64,000 bases of DNA from assembly GCA_963808815.1 (NCBI GenBank), contig CAWEGI010000016.1, positions 186,001 to 250,000 of the forward strand. The letters run 5' to 3'. Source of the DNA: DATBLE01 sp963808815 (GTDB lineage: Bacteria; Actinomycetota; Thermoleophilia; Gaiellales; Gaiellaceae). Position 1 is the first letter of the stretch. Each line of letters opens with the position of its first letter. Below are positions 54,821-64,000 of the stretch, one piece after another. The position numbers and the translations under genes were made by a program. The notes below the pieces were generated by a model. It worked only from the letters and a program-made list of their open reading frames with translations, was not told the origin of the DNA and did no database searches.

Positions 54821-55645
54821 CTAGCTCCCGGTGCCGCAGTGCCGGTACTTGTTCAGGCAGTTGGCGACGAGGGTGGTCAGCGCGCGCTGGTCCCACGCGT
54901 TGATGAAGTCGGCGTGCCCCGAGTACTGGCCTCCGGAGGCGAGCTCGAGGCTGCCGCTCAGTGCCTTCGGGTAGCGGTAGACGAGCTGCAGCGCAGGCAT
55001 CGCAACCGGATACCCCTTCGGGCAGCGCCCGTTCAGCGAGTACGCAGTGTTCTTCTGGTTGTCGTAGAGAAGGTTCTTGCCGTCCCAGCAGTCGGGGAAG
55101 TTCACGTGCTGGCTGAGCTGGCCGTCGACGCAGTTGGGGATGTTGGCGGACGGGGGGATGTTCACCAGATCGCCGCAGTCCCAGTAGGTGACGTTGAGGC
55201 GCTGCGGCGCAGTCGCGTGCGAGTTCCCGGCGACGATCTGGAGGCCGGCCGGGAACGGGCGCAACGGCGTCCTCACGAGCCGCCGGTAGTACGCGATCGC
55301 GGTCGTCGGCGTCGCCGCCTCCCCGGCGACGAAGAGGGTCGGCATCCAGTAGGCGGCCTTGTCGCCCGGCCGGCGGCAGGTGGTGCTCGCGGTGCGGAGC
55401 TGGGCCGGGGTCGAGAACGCGTTCGTCGAGTCGTTGCCCACGAACGTGTGGTCGTGCGAGAAGCCGGGCTGGCGCGGCAGCACGATCGGATCGTCCGGGC
55501 CGCGGTGGCTGAAGCTGCAGACGCTGATGAAGTTGACGCCGCGGAGCGGAGGCGAGGCACTCCGCGAGCCGCCGGCGGTCGCCGCGAGGACGGCCACCGA
55601 CGCGACCGCGAACGCTGCCAGTCGGAGAGTCCGGACCCCGGTCAT
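54821..55645 (-). CDS. secreted DUF1996-like protein
   Basis: The 274-residue protein has a signal peptide (LRLAAFAVASVAVLAATAGGSRSA). Its domain has FSHRGPDDPIVLPRQPGFSHDHTFVGN, TTCRRPGDKAAYWMPTLF, LNVTYWDCGD, FPDCWDGKNLLYDNQKNTAY and HADFINAWDQ, as in DUF1996 proteins of fungi and Actinobacteria. Conserved His, Asp and Cys suggest a carbohydrate- or metal-related surface, but no activity is known. It is the only minus-strand gene inside the transporter cluster. Confidence 0.85.
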   Translation of the reverse strand: MTGVRTLRLAAFAVASVAVLAATAGGSRSASPPLRGVNFISVCSFSHRGPDDPIVLPRQPGFSHDHTFVGNDSTNAFSTPAQLRTASTTCRRPGDKAAYWMPTLFVAGEAATPTTAIAYYRRLVRTPLRPFPAGLQIVAGNSHATAPQRLNVTYWDCGDLVNIPPSANIPNCVDGQLSQHVNFPDCWDGKNLLYDNQKNTAYSLNGRCPKGYPVAMPALQLVYRYPKALSGSLELASGGQYSGHADFINAWDQRALTTLVANCLNKYRHCGTGS

Positions 55646-55792
55646 CCGACCCAAGCGTAGCCGCCCACGGCCCCTCTTCACATTTTCGACATACGCCAAC
55701 TAAACTCCGCGCGGCTCGTCTTACGGGTCGAGGATGCGTCCACCATTGAGTCCGGCCGAGGGCCGGTCTCGTGCGTCATCGAAAGGAGATCG

Positions 55793-57462
55793 ATGCAGAA
55801 GAAAATCTGGCTTTCCGGCGCTATGACCGCGCTCGGAGCCGCGATGCTGGTCGCGGCCGCGTTTGCCGGTCCGGCGTCGAGCAAGTCGAACCAGCCGTCC
55901 GCCTCCGGGCAGAAAAAGGGCGGGACGATGAACGTCAACGCGTCGGGAACCGACGTCGATTACATCGACCCCTCGCTCGCGTACGGCACCCTTTCGTGGC
56001 AGATCCTGGATTCGGTCTGCACCAAGCTCATGTACTACCCCGACAAGCCCGATCCGGTCGGGGCCAAGCTCGCTCCCGACGGTGCTGTCGGCTTCCCGTC
56101 CGTCTCCAAGGACGGCAAGACGTACGTGTTCACCGTCAAGTCCGGCATCAAGTCGAACACGGGCGAAACGCTCACCGCTGCGAACTACGCCGCGGCGATC
56201 AACCGTGACCTGAACCCGAAGATGCAGTCGCCGTCCGTTCCGTTCATGACGGGCGCCAACGGCATCGTCGGTGCGCAGGCCGTCGCCGACGGCAAGGCAG
56301 CGAGCCGCCAGCGGCGTCGTCGCCAAGGGTCAGAAGCTGACCATCAGGCTGATGCAGCCGGACGGCTCGCTCCTGTCGAAACTGGCGATGAACTTCTTCT
56401 GCCCGATCCCGAAGGGGACGCCGATCAACGCCGACGGGATCAACACGTTCGCGTCGTTCGGCCCGTACTACGTCGCCAGCCGCCAGGTCGGCCGGCAGCT
56501 GATCACGAAGACGAACCCGAACTACAAGGGCTCCCGCCCGCACAACATCAGCACGTTCGTGTTCACGATGAACACGAACCTCGACCAGAGCCTGCTGCAG
56601 GTGAAGTCGGGGCAGGCGGACTACGACGCCGGCGGTCTTCCGGCGACGGCAAACGCCGGCCTCGCGCAGCAGTACGGTGTCCACAAGGGCGGCCCCTACC
56701 GCTACTTCGTGAACGGCGGTCTGAACGTCGACTACATCGCGCTGAACACGACGCGGCCGGCGTTCTCGAACCTGAGCATGCGGAAGGCTGCGAACTACGC
56801 GGTCGACCGCCCGGCTCTCGTCCGGGTCCGCGGCTTCCTCGCGGGCAAGCGCTCGCAGCAGGTCCTGCCTCCGGGTATCGACGGCTACAAGCCGATCGTG
56901 ACCTACCCGTACAAGGGGGCGAACTACCCCAAGGCGAAGACGCTCGCCTCCCAGGCGGGCGGCTGCAAGGACGTCACCCTGTACAGCGCCACTACCGCGG
57001 TGGGCCAGAACCTGGCGCAGGTGTTCAAGTACAACCTGAGCCAGATCGGCTGCAACGTGAACGTGAAGCTGTTCCAGGGCTTCCAGATCTACATCGCCGC
57101 CGGCACGAAGGGTGAGCCGTTCGACGCGGTCTTCGCCGGCTGGTTCGCGGACTACGCGGATCCGTACGACTTCGTCGACATCCTGCTGAACGGTCAGAAC
57201 ATCCACGAGGCGAACAACAACAACCTCGCCTACTTCAACAACGCCGGCGTGGAGCGAGCAGATGAAGGCCGCGAACGCCCTGACCGGCGACAAGCGGGGT
57301 GCTGCCTACGCAGCGCTCGACAAGAACATCACCAACAACTACGCACCGTGGGCGGCGTACGAGAACCGCAACACGCGTGAGTTCATCTCGGCCCGCACCG
57401 GCGGCTACCTGTTCCAGGCAGCCCATGGCCAGGCCAACCTCAACACCTTCTTCCTCAAGTAA
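55793..57462 (+). CDS. peptide ABC transporter substrate-binding protein, two one-base frameshifts
   Basis: A family 5 (OppA/DppA) extracytoplasmic binding protein of about 555 residues. The signal (GAMTALGAAMLVAAAFAGPASS) lacks a lipobox Cys. GGTMNVNASGTDVDYIDPSLAYG starts the domain, GKTYVFTVKSGIKSNTGETLTAANYAAAINR and FSNLSMRKAANYAVDRPALV are family landmarks. Two shifts, at about 56305 and 57255, each fit one extra C. AAAGGAG stands 5 bases before the ATG. A strong hairpin follows the gene. Confidence 0.88.
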
Positions 57463-57498
57463 GGAGAAGAGCAGAGGAACGTAGGACAGTTCGAAATG

Positions 57499-57530
57499 GG
57501 TGGGCGCCGGGTACAACCCCGGCGCCCACC
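57499..57530 (+). terminator. 13-bp perfect hairpin between oppA and oppB
   Basis: GGTGGGCGCCGGG and CCCGGCGCCCACC pair perfectly around a 6-base loop, followed by TGGTTTA. In binding-protein transporter operons such stem-loops stop part of the transcription and protect the upstream mRNA, giving more binding protein than permease. Confidence 0.75.
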
Positions 57531-57580
57531 TGGTTTACGAGTCAGACCCGAAAGGTGAATCGACAACCAGCTGACGAGAC

Positions 57581-58567
57581 GTGACGCGCTACCTGATCAG
57601 ACGACTTCTCTGGGCGGTGCTGCTGTTCTTCGCGGTCACCGTCGTCAGCTACATCCTCTTCTTCGTGATCCCGGCCGATCCCGCCCGGCAATTCGCCGGC
57701 AAGGGAGCGACGGCGGCGACGATCGCGAAGGCCAGGCACTACCTCCACCTGGACGAGCCGATCTACCAGCAGTACGGCCGCTTCGTGTGGCGGCTCGTGT
57801 ACCACCACGACCTGGGCCACTCCTACTACAACCGCGAGAGCGTCAACCACATCATCGCCGACGCCGCTCCGGTGACCGCGTCGCTCGTGATCGGCGGAGC
57901 GCTCTTCTGGATGCTGATCGCAATTCCGATCGGCGTCCTCTCGGCCCTGCGGCCACGGTCGCTGTTGGATCGAGGAGCGATGATGTTCGTCCTGATCGGG
58001 ATCTCGGCGCACCCGGTGTGGATCGGCCTGATCTTCGCGTGGTTGTTCGGCTTCTACGCGCACGAACACGGATCGCCGATCTACTTCCCGATATCGAACT
58101 ACGCCGACTTCTTCAACCCACCTCCGGGGCAGCCGGGAGGCCCGGTGCAATGGGCCTATCACCTGATCCTGCCCTGGACCACGTTCATGATCCTCTTCGC
58201 CGCCCTCTACGTGCGGATGATCCGGGCAAACGTGATGGAGACGCTCAACGAGGACTACGTTCGGACCGCACGTGCCAAGGGCGCCCCGGAGTCCGTGGTG
58301 CTGCGCTCGCACGTGCTGCGGAACGCGATGCTGCCGGTCGTGACCATGCTCGGCATGGACATCGGACTGGCCCTCGGAGGCGCCATCTTCACCGAATCGG
58401 TCTACGGCTTACCGGGGCTCGGCCGCACCGCGGTCCAGGCGCTCCAGAACTACGACACGCCGACCATCATGGGCGTGATCGTCTTCGCGACGATCGTGAT
58501 CATCGTCTTCAACCTCATCGTCGACCTGCTCTACGCAGTGATCGACCCCCGGATCCGGCTGGCATAG
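57581..58567 (+). CDS. peptide ABC transporter permease (OppB/DppB type)
   Basis: The 328-residue first permease starts MTRYLIRRLLWAVLLFFAVTVVSYILFFVIP, has six helices and the ATPase-contact loop with EDYVRTARAKGAPESVVLRSHVLRNAMLPVVTMLG. GLALGGAIFTESVYGLPGLGR is a family mark. It pairs with the permease at 52647. The GTG start is 118 bases after the binding protein gene. Three 18-bp repeats separate it from the first ATPase gene. Confidence 0.94.
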   Translation: MTRYLIRRLLWAVLLFFAVTVVSYILFFVIPADPARQFAGKGATAATIAKARHYLHLDEPIYQQYGRFVWRLVYHHDLGHSYYNRESVNHIIADAAPVTASLVIGGALFWMLIAIPIGVLSALRPRSLLDRGAMMFVLIGISAHPVWIGLIFAWLFGFYAHEHGSPIYFPISNYADFFNPPPGQPGGPVQWAYHLILPWTTFMILFAALYVRMIRANVMETLNEDYVRTARAKGAPESVVLRSHVLRNAMLPVVTMLGMDIGLALGGAIFTESVYGLPGLGRTAVQALQNYDTPTIMGVIVFATIVIIVFNLIVDLLYAVIDPRIRLA

Positions 58568-58596
58568 TTCCGGCCCGACTCCCCAACAACCCCGAT

Positions 58597-58650
58597 CCGG
58601 TGTCATCCTTAACCGCGGTGTCATCCTCAACCCCGGTGTCGTCCGTACCC
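58597..58650. repeat. three tandem 18-bp repeats upstream of the OppD-type gene
   Basis: The units are CCGGTGTCATCCTTAACC, GCGGTGTCATCCTCAACC and CCGGTGTCGTCCGTACCC, directly adjacent, ending 7 bases before the ATG at 58658. The core GGTGTCRTCC is kept in all three. They may be binding sites or a slipped-strand duplication. Confidence 0.8.
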
Positions 58651-58657
58651 TGATCGC

Positions 58658-59679
<1,022 letters not shown>

Positions 59680-59683
<4 letters not shown>

Positions 59684-60798
59684 GCACGACCAAGCCCGAG
59701 CAGACGGCACCCGCCGTCGAGAAGGCTCCGCTCGAGCTGGCGGGCGACGAGCTCCTCGTCGTCGACGAGGTCAAGAAGCACTTCCCCGTCACGCGCGGAA
59801 TCATCTTCCAGAAGGAGATCGCCTCGGTGAAGGCGGTCGACGGTGTCAGCTTCACGATCAAGGAAGGCGAGACGCTCGGCATCGTCGGCGAGTCGGGCTG
59901 CGGGAAGTCGACGCTCGCCCGCTGCATCATGAAGCTGCTCGAGCCGTCGGGCGGCCGCATCGTCTTCGAGGGGCGCGACATCACGAACCTCTCGCGTGCC
60001 GAGATGCGCCCGGTCCGCCGCGAGATGATGATGATCTTCCAGGACCCGTACGCATCGCTGAACCCGCGCAAGCGCGTCGGCTTCATCATCGGCGAGCCGC
60101 TCCAGGTGCACGGCATCGGCACCGACTCGGAGATCAAGCGCCGGGTCCAGGAGCTGCTCGAGATCGTCGGCCTCAACCCGGAGCACTACAACCGCTTCCC
60201 GCACGAGTTCTCCGGCGGCCAGCGGCAGCGGATCGGCGTCGCCCGCGCGCTCGCGATCAACCCGAAGCTGATCGTCTGCGACGAGCCGGTGTCCGCTCTC
60301 GACGTGTCGGTGCAGGCGCAGATCCTCAACCTGCTCAAGGACCTCCAGCGCGACTTCGGCCTCACCTACGTCTTCATCGCGCACGACCTCAATGTCGTCC
60401 GCCACATCTCGGACCGCGTCATGGTGATGTACCTCGGCCACGCCGTCGAGATCGCCGACCGGGACGCCCTCTACGCCGAGCCGAAGCATCCCTACACGGG
60501 GGCCCTCATGTCCGCGGTGCCGCTCCCGGATCCCGACGTGGGCCGCGCCCGCAAGCCCGTCGTGCTCCAGGGCGACGTGCCGAGCCCGATCAACCCGCCG
60601 TCCGCCTGCTGGTTCCACCCGCGCTGCCCGCGCTTCCACGCCGGGCATTGCGACGTCGAGACGCCGGAGCTCAGGCCCCTGGGCGCCGAGGGTCATGTCG
60701 CCGCCTGCCACTACCCGCTCGAGGGCTGGCCCCTGACGGAGGAGGAGTTCCGCGGCACCGGCTCCCAGCTTCCGCCGGCGGCCAACAGCGACGAGTAG
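59680..60798 (+). CDS. peptide ABC transporter ATP-binding protein (OppF/DppF type)
   Basis: The 372-residue second ATPase has Walker A GESGCGKST, Q-loop IFQDPYASLNPRKRV, signature FSGGQRQRI, Walker B LIVCDEPVSALDVS, H-loop FIAHDL, and the C-terminal CWFHPRCPRFHAGHCDVETPEL cysteine cluster. About 25 extra N-terminal residues precede the domain. The TTG start at 59680 overlaps the OppD-type stop. It ends the transporter operon. Confidence 0.95.
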
Positions 60799-60803
60799 TC
60801 CCC

Positions 60804-61157
60804 GTGTGGCTCGCGGCCGCACGCCGCTTCTTCACGCTCCTCGGCGTGCTCGTCGGCGCCGTCTTCCTGTGCGCGGTGTCGGTCGGGCTCCTCCTCGGCA
60901 CGTCGCTGAACCGGTCGATCGCGGTCGCCTTCGAGGCGTTCGGCTGCCTGCTGCTCCTGTTCGCGTTCTTCGTCGGCAATCGAGGCCCGGTGCGGACCAA
61001 GGGCGAGGCGGCGCCGTTCATCGGCCCTCGGTTCCTGCGCTGGGCGACCCCGGAGGAGCATCAGTCGACGATCGCCGAGTCGGCGATCTTCCTCGTCCTC
61101 GGGATCGTCCTGATCGTCATCGGGCTCGCGATCGATTCGCGTTACCGATTGGTGTGA
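60804..61157 (+). CDS. small membrane protein, unknown
   Basis: The 117-residue protein has three predicted helices: FFTLLGVLVGAVFLCAVSVGLLLG, IAVAFEAFGCLLLLFAFFVG and AIFLVLGIVLIVIGLAID. The loop GNRGPVRTKGEAAPFIGPRFLRWATPEEHQ lies between the second and third. GTG 60804 is 5 bases after the ATPase stop, so it belongs to the same transcript. I do not recognise a family. Confidence 0.7.
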   Translation: MWLAAARRFFTLLGVLVGAVFLCAVSVGLLLGTSLNRSIAVAFEAFGCLLLLFAFFVGNRGPVRTKGEAAPFIGPRFLRWATPEEHQSTIAESAIFLVLGIVLIVIGLAIDSRYRLV

Positions 61158-61203
61158 TCGCTTTCCCGGCTAACAACGGGTACGCCGGGACGTCGTAAGC
61201 GGT

Positions 61204-61693
61204 ATGGCACTGCGACCGCAGCCGCACACCTGTGACCGCGCGCGCGAGTGGGTCTCGCTGCGCCTCGACGACGAGATCTCGGAACTCGAGGACGCGCTGC
61301 TCGAGGCGCACCTGCACCGCTGCGGCGCCTGCCGCGAGTACGAGGCGACCGTGCGTGGTGCCGTGCTGGCGATGCGCGCCCGGCCGCTGGAGCGGATGAA
61401 CGAGCCGATCGTCGTCGCAGGCCGGCGGCGGCCAATGCTTCGCCCCGCGGCCGTCGCGAGGGTCGCAGCGGTCGTGGCCGCAGTGGTCGGGGTGACGACC
61501 GTGCTCAGTACCCAGGCCGCCAAGGGGCCGGCTCGCGCACGGTTCCAGCTCGATCCCGGTCGCATCCGTGCCCGACGACCAGGACCTGAAGCAGCTGCGC
61601 ACGCTCCGGATGCTTCAGCTCGGCGGGAGGCCGCCGCACGGCACCGGGATCGGCTCGTACGGTGTGAACGCCGGCGCCCCGGCAACGCCCTAG
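61204..61693 (+). CDS. zinc-finger (anti-sigma-like) membrane protein, one-base frameshift
   Basis: The N-terminus has a zf-HC2 module: CDRAREWVSLRLDDEISELEDALLEAHLHRCGACREY, with His36, Cys40 and Cys43 in HxxxCxxC form, as in anti-sigma factors. A membrane helix follows (RVAAVVAAVVGVTTVLS). One extra C in CCC at 61555-61557 breaks the frame; joined, the protein has about 162 residues and ends LGGRPPHGTGIGSYGVNAGA. No sigma factor gene lies within the window next to it, so its partner is unknown. Confidence 0.72.
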
Positions 61694-61913
61694 CGGCGAC
61701 GCGGAGTAGTCTTTCGGGGGATGATGCCCTCGCTCGTCACGTCGTACTGCTGATCGCTCGACCACGAGGCCCGTGTGGCCACGCTGATGCAGGAGCGCCG
61801 GCCGCTACCGAGCGGCGTTCCCGAGCGTCCCGGCTTCGCTAGACTCCGATCGCTCGCCCGCCGTGCGCGGCGGGGCGGGCATCCTCTCGTGCAATCGCCT
61901 CTTCAGGAGTCAC
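61694..61913. promoter_or_regulatory. 220-base gap upstream of atpD, probable promoter region
   Basis: No reading frame of interest is seen. TAGACT (61840-61845) could be a -10 element, though no good -35 is found. CCGCCGTGCGCGGCGGGGCGG around 61858-61878 can fold. AGGAG (61905-61909) is the ribosome site of atpD, 4 bases before its ATG. Since atpG lies 9 kb away behind the transporter genes, atpD-atpC need their own promoter here or depend on readthrough. Confidence 0.45.
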
Positions 61914-63425
61914 ATGGCTGAGCGCAATCTCTCTGAAAACAATGTGGGCAAGGTCGTCGAGGTCAAGGGCGTCGTCGTCGACGCGGTCTTCACCGGGGCG
62001 CTGCCCGGGATCTACAACGCGTTGCGCATCACCGTCCCGGGCCAGGACGGCTCCCCGGGTCGCGACCTGATCGCCGAGGTCCAGCAGCATCTGGGCGACG
62101 ACCGCGTCCGCGCGGTCGCCATGGATTCGACCGACGGCCTGCCGCGCGGAGTCGACGTGGTCGACACCGGCGCGCCGATCAGCGTCCCGGTCGGCAAGGA
62201 GACGCTCGGCCGCCTCTGGAACGTCCTCGGCGAGCCGGTCGACAACGGCGAGCCCTCCTCCGGCGAGCGGTCACCGATCCACCGCGATCCACCCGAGTTC
62301 CGCGAGCTGTCGCCGAAGGCGGAGATCTTCGAGACGGGGATCAAGGTCATCGATCTGATCGCACCGTTCGTGCGCGGCGGCAAGATCGGCCTGTTCGGCG
62401 GCGCCGGGCTCGGCAAGACGGTGCTGATCCAGGAGCTGATCCACAACGTCGCGGAGCAGCACGGCGGCGTGTCCGTGTTCGCCGGTGTCGGCGAGCGGAC
62501 CCGCGAGGGGAACGACCTCTGGCTGGAGATGGAGGAGTCCGGAGTGATCGACCGCGTCGCGCTCGTCTACGGCCAGATGAACGAGCCGCCGGGCGCGCGC
62601 CTGCGCGTCGCGCTCTCCGGCCTGACGATGGCGGAGCACTTCCGCGACGAAGGTCAGGACGTCCTCTTCTTCATCGACAACATCTTCCGCTTCGTGCAGG
62701 CGGGGTCCGAAGTGTCGGCGCTCCTGGGCCGCATGCCCAGCGCCGTCGGGTACCAGCCGACACTCGCGACCGAGATGGGCCAGCTCCAGGAGCGGATCAC
62801 GTCGACCCGCGTGGGCTCGGTCACCTCCGTGCAGGCGATCTACGTGCCGGCCGACGATTTGACCGATCCCGCCCCGGCGAACACGTTCGCCCACCTCGAC
62901 GCCTTCATCACGCTCGCCCGGTCGATCTCGGAGAAGGGCATCTACCCGGCGATCGACCCGCTCGGCTCGAACTCGCGGGCGCTGTCGCGCGGCGTGGTCA
63001 GCGACGAGCACTACGACACGGCGACGCGGGTGCAGGAGGTCCTCCAGCGCTACCGCGACCTCCAGGACATCATCGCCATCCTCGGCATGGACGAGCTCTC
63101 GGACGAGGACAAGCTGGTCGTCCAGCGCGCCCGCAAGATCGAGCGCTTCCTGTCGCAGCCGATGTTCGTCGCCGAGGTCTTCACCGGGACGCCGGGGGCG
63201 TACGTGAAGCTCGAGGACACGGTCAAGGGCTTCGTCGAGATCCTCGACGGCAAGCACGACGCACTGCCCGAGCAGGCGTTCTACATGGTCGGCACGATCG
63301 ACGACGCCGTCGCGAAGGCGAAGACGCTCGCTGCGGAGGACGAGCCGGCGCCGGAGGCGCAGGCCGAGGCCGAGGCCGACGCCGAGGTCGAGACGGAAAC
63401 CGAGGCGGAGCCGGCGGCGGTCTGA
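61914..63425 (+). CDS. atpD: ATP synthase subunit beta
   Basis: The catalytic F1 subunit has 503 residues: VGKVVEVKGVVVDAVF, Walker A GGAGLGKTV, GVGERTREGNDLW with the catalytic Glu, VLFFIDNIFRFVQAGSEVSALLGRMPSAVGYQPTLATEMG. The P-loop has Leu where Val is usual (GGAGVGKT). The C-terminus carries an acidic tail of about 30 residues (EDEPAPEAQAEAEADAEVE) absent from most beta subunits. An AGGAG site precedes ATG 61914. Confidence 0.97.
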   Translation: MAERNLSENNVGKVVEVKGVVVDAVFTGALPGIYNALRITVPGQDGSPGRDLIAEVQQHLGDDRVRAVAMDSTDGLPRGVDVVDTGAPISVPVGKETLGRLWNVLGEPVDNGEPSSGERSPIHRDPPEFRELSPKAEIFETGIKVIDLIAPFVRGGKIGLFGGAGLGKTVLIQELIHNVAEQHGGVSVFAGVGERTREGNDLWLEMEESGVIDRVALVYGQMNEPPGARLRVALSGLTMAEHFRDEGQDVLFFIDNIFRFVQAGSEVSALLGRMPSAVGYQPTLATEMGQLQERITSTRVGSVTSVQAIYVPADDLTDPAPANTFAHLDAFITLARSISEKGIYPAIDPLGSNSRALSRGVVSDEHYDTATRVQEVLQRYRDLQDIIAILGMDELSDEDKLVVQRARKIERFLSQPMFVAEVFTGTPGAYVKLEDTVKGFVEILDGKHDALPEQAFYMVGTIDDAVAKAKTLAAEDEPAPEAQAEAEADAEVETETEAEPAAV

Positions 63426-63429
63426 TCCA

Positions 63430-63897
63430 GTGGCGGACGACGCCCACGTGATCGAGGTCTCCCTCGTGACGCCGGACGGATCGGCGTTCGAGGGAGAGGC
63501 GGAGATGCTGATCGTTCCAGGTGCCGACGGGGAGATCGGCGTGCTGGCGCGCCACGCGCCGCTCGTGGCGATGCTGAAGGCGGGCTCGACCCGCGTGCAC
63601 ATCCGGCGCGGGCAGGAGGTACGTGAGTTCGCCACCGGCCCGGGCTTCTTCAAGGTCGAGCAGGACCGCGCGCTCGCCCTGGTGGACGACGCCGTCGACG
63701 TCGACGAGATCGACGCCGACCGTGCGCACGCCCAGCTCGAGGCCGCGCAGGCAGAGCTGGCCCGGGTCGAGGCGGGCGAGTCGGACGCCGACCGCTGGCA
63801 GCTCGAGCAGCGCGTCAAGCACGCCGAGAACCAGCTCGCAGTGGCCAACGGCACCACCTCGCCGCCGATCCACACTTCGGCGCCGGTCCCGGGCTAG
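63430..63897 (+). CDS. atpC: ATP synthase subunit epsilon
   Basis: Epsilon couples and inhibits rotation. The 155-residue protein has the N-terminal beta sandwich (VSLVTPDGSAFEGEAEMLIVPGADGEIGVLARHAPLVAML) and a C-terminal two-helix domain (ADRAHAQLEAAQAELARVEAG..., WQLEQRVKHAENQLAVANG). The C-terminal part is longer than usual and ends in TSPPIHTSAPVPG. The GTG start is 4 bases after the atpD stop. Confidence 0.95.
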   Translation: MADDAHVIEVSLVTPDGSAFEGEAEMLIVPGADGEIGVLARHAPLVAMLKAGSTRVHIRRGQEVREFATGPGFFKVEQDRALALVDDAVDVDEIDADRAHAQLEAAQAELARVEAGESDADRWQLEQRVKHAENQLAVANGTTSPPIHTSAPVPG

Positions 63898-63904
63898 TCG
63901 AGGT

Positions 63905-63929
63905 CAGGCTTCGGCCTGGCTGAAGCCTG
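63905..63929 (+). terminator. palindrome after atpC, possible terminator
   Basis: CAGGCTTC pairs with GAAGCCTG around a 9-base loop, 8 bases after the atpC stop. No T-run follows (TCCCTCTCC). It resembles the palindrome at 31135-31164 in the AGGCT...AGCCTGTC core. TAAACT at 63951-63956 may be a -10 element of the next gene outside the window. Confidence 0.5.
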
Positions 63930-64000
63930 TCCCTCTCCGGACACCTCCGCTAAACTGAGAAACGCCCCCGGAGAGCTTTGAAGGCAGCTTGGCGACCGGG

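Noticed and set aside
58597..58650. CRISPR-like repeat array
   Set aside because: The three repeats are directly adjacent with no spacers, imperfect, and no cas genes are present.

Overview
The window is a stretch of very GC-rich, densely packed bacterial chromosome. Gene content points to an actinobacterium, and I infer a deep-branching lineage such as Thermoleophilia (Gaiellales-like). The reasons are a NucS mismatch endonuclease, a HelD-type helicase, the actinobacterial gene order rpmE / prfA / prmC / tsaC / wecA / atp, frequent GTG starts, and many start codons lying directly on a probable transcription start. No rRNA, tRNA, insertion sequence, prophage or CRISPR array was seen, and no gap between genes exceeds about 220 bases.

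Layout. 1-5.4 kb: a truncated HelD-like helicase, a MOSC protein, nucS, a TetR regulator with a striking double-palindrome operator, an HNH-like exported protein and a nitroreductase. 5.4-13.85 kb (minus strand): a nine-gene operon trpE-G-D-C/F-B-A followed by a metallo-hydrolase, a methyltransferase and a nitrilase. It is headed by a short leader peptide containing two Trp codons and a hairpin just before trpE. 13.9-30.3 kb: an acyl-CoA oxidation region with thiolase, 3-hydroxyacyl-CoA dehydrogenase, a flavin reductase, acyl-CoA dehydrogenase, PduO adenosyltransferase, the two subunits of a B12-dependent mutase with isobutyryl-CoA mutase signature residues, enoyl-CoA hydratase, ETF beta/alpha and ETF-quinone oxidoreductase. 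Together they could convert isobutyryl-CoA through butyryl-CoA to acetyl-CoA. Lipid-flippase, 2OG-oxygenase and M23 peptidase genes are interspersed.

30.4-36.2 kb: two exported proteins of related design, a two-component system, a cupredoxin/sugar dehydrogenase fusion and threonine dehydratase. 36.2-43.3 kb: rpmE, DUF1385, OsmC, an exported unknown protein, prfA, prmC, tsaC, glyA, upp. 43.4-52.5 kb: wecA, a VOC/AraC pair, an exported beta-propeller protein, then atp genes I, B, E, F, H, A, G. 52.6-61.2 kb: an oligopeptide-type ABC transporter (oppC, oppA, oppB, oppD, oppF) with exported unknown proteins. It lies between atpG and atpD. 61.2-63.9 kb: a zinc-finger anti-sigma-like protein and atpD-atpC.

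A caution for every reader: eleven otherwise intact genes, including atpB, trpE and thiolase, carry single-base frameshifts (twelve in all, ten of them one extra base). They look like assembly or sequencing errors rather than true pseudogenes, so those genes are given with their full span.
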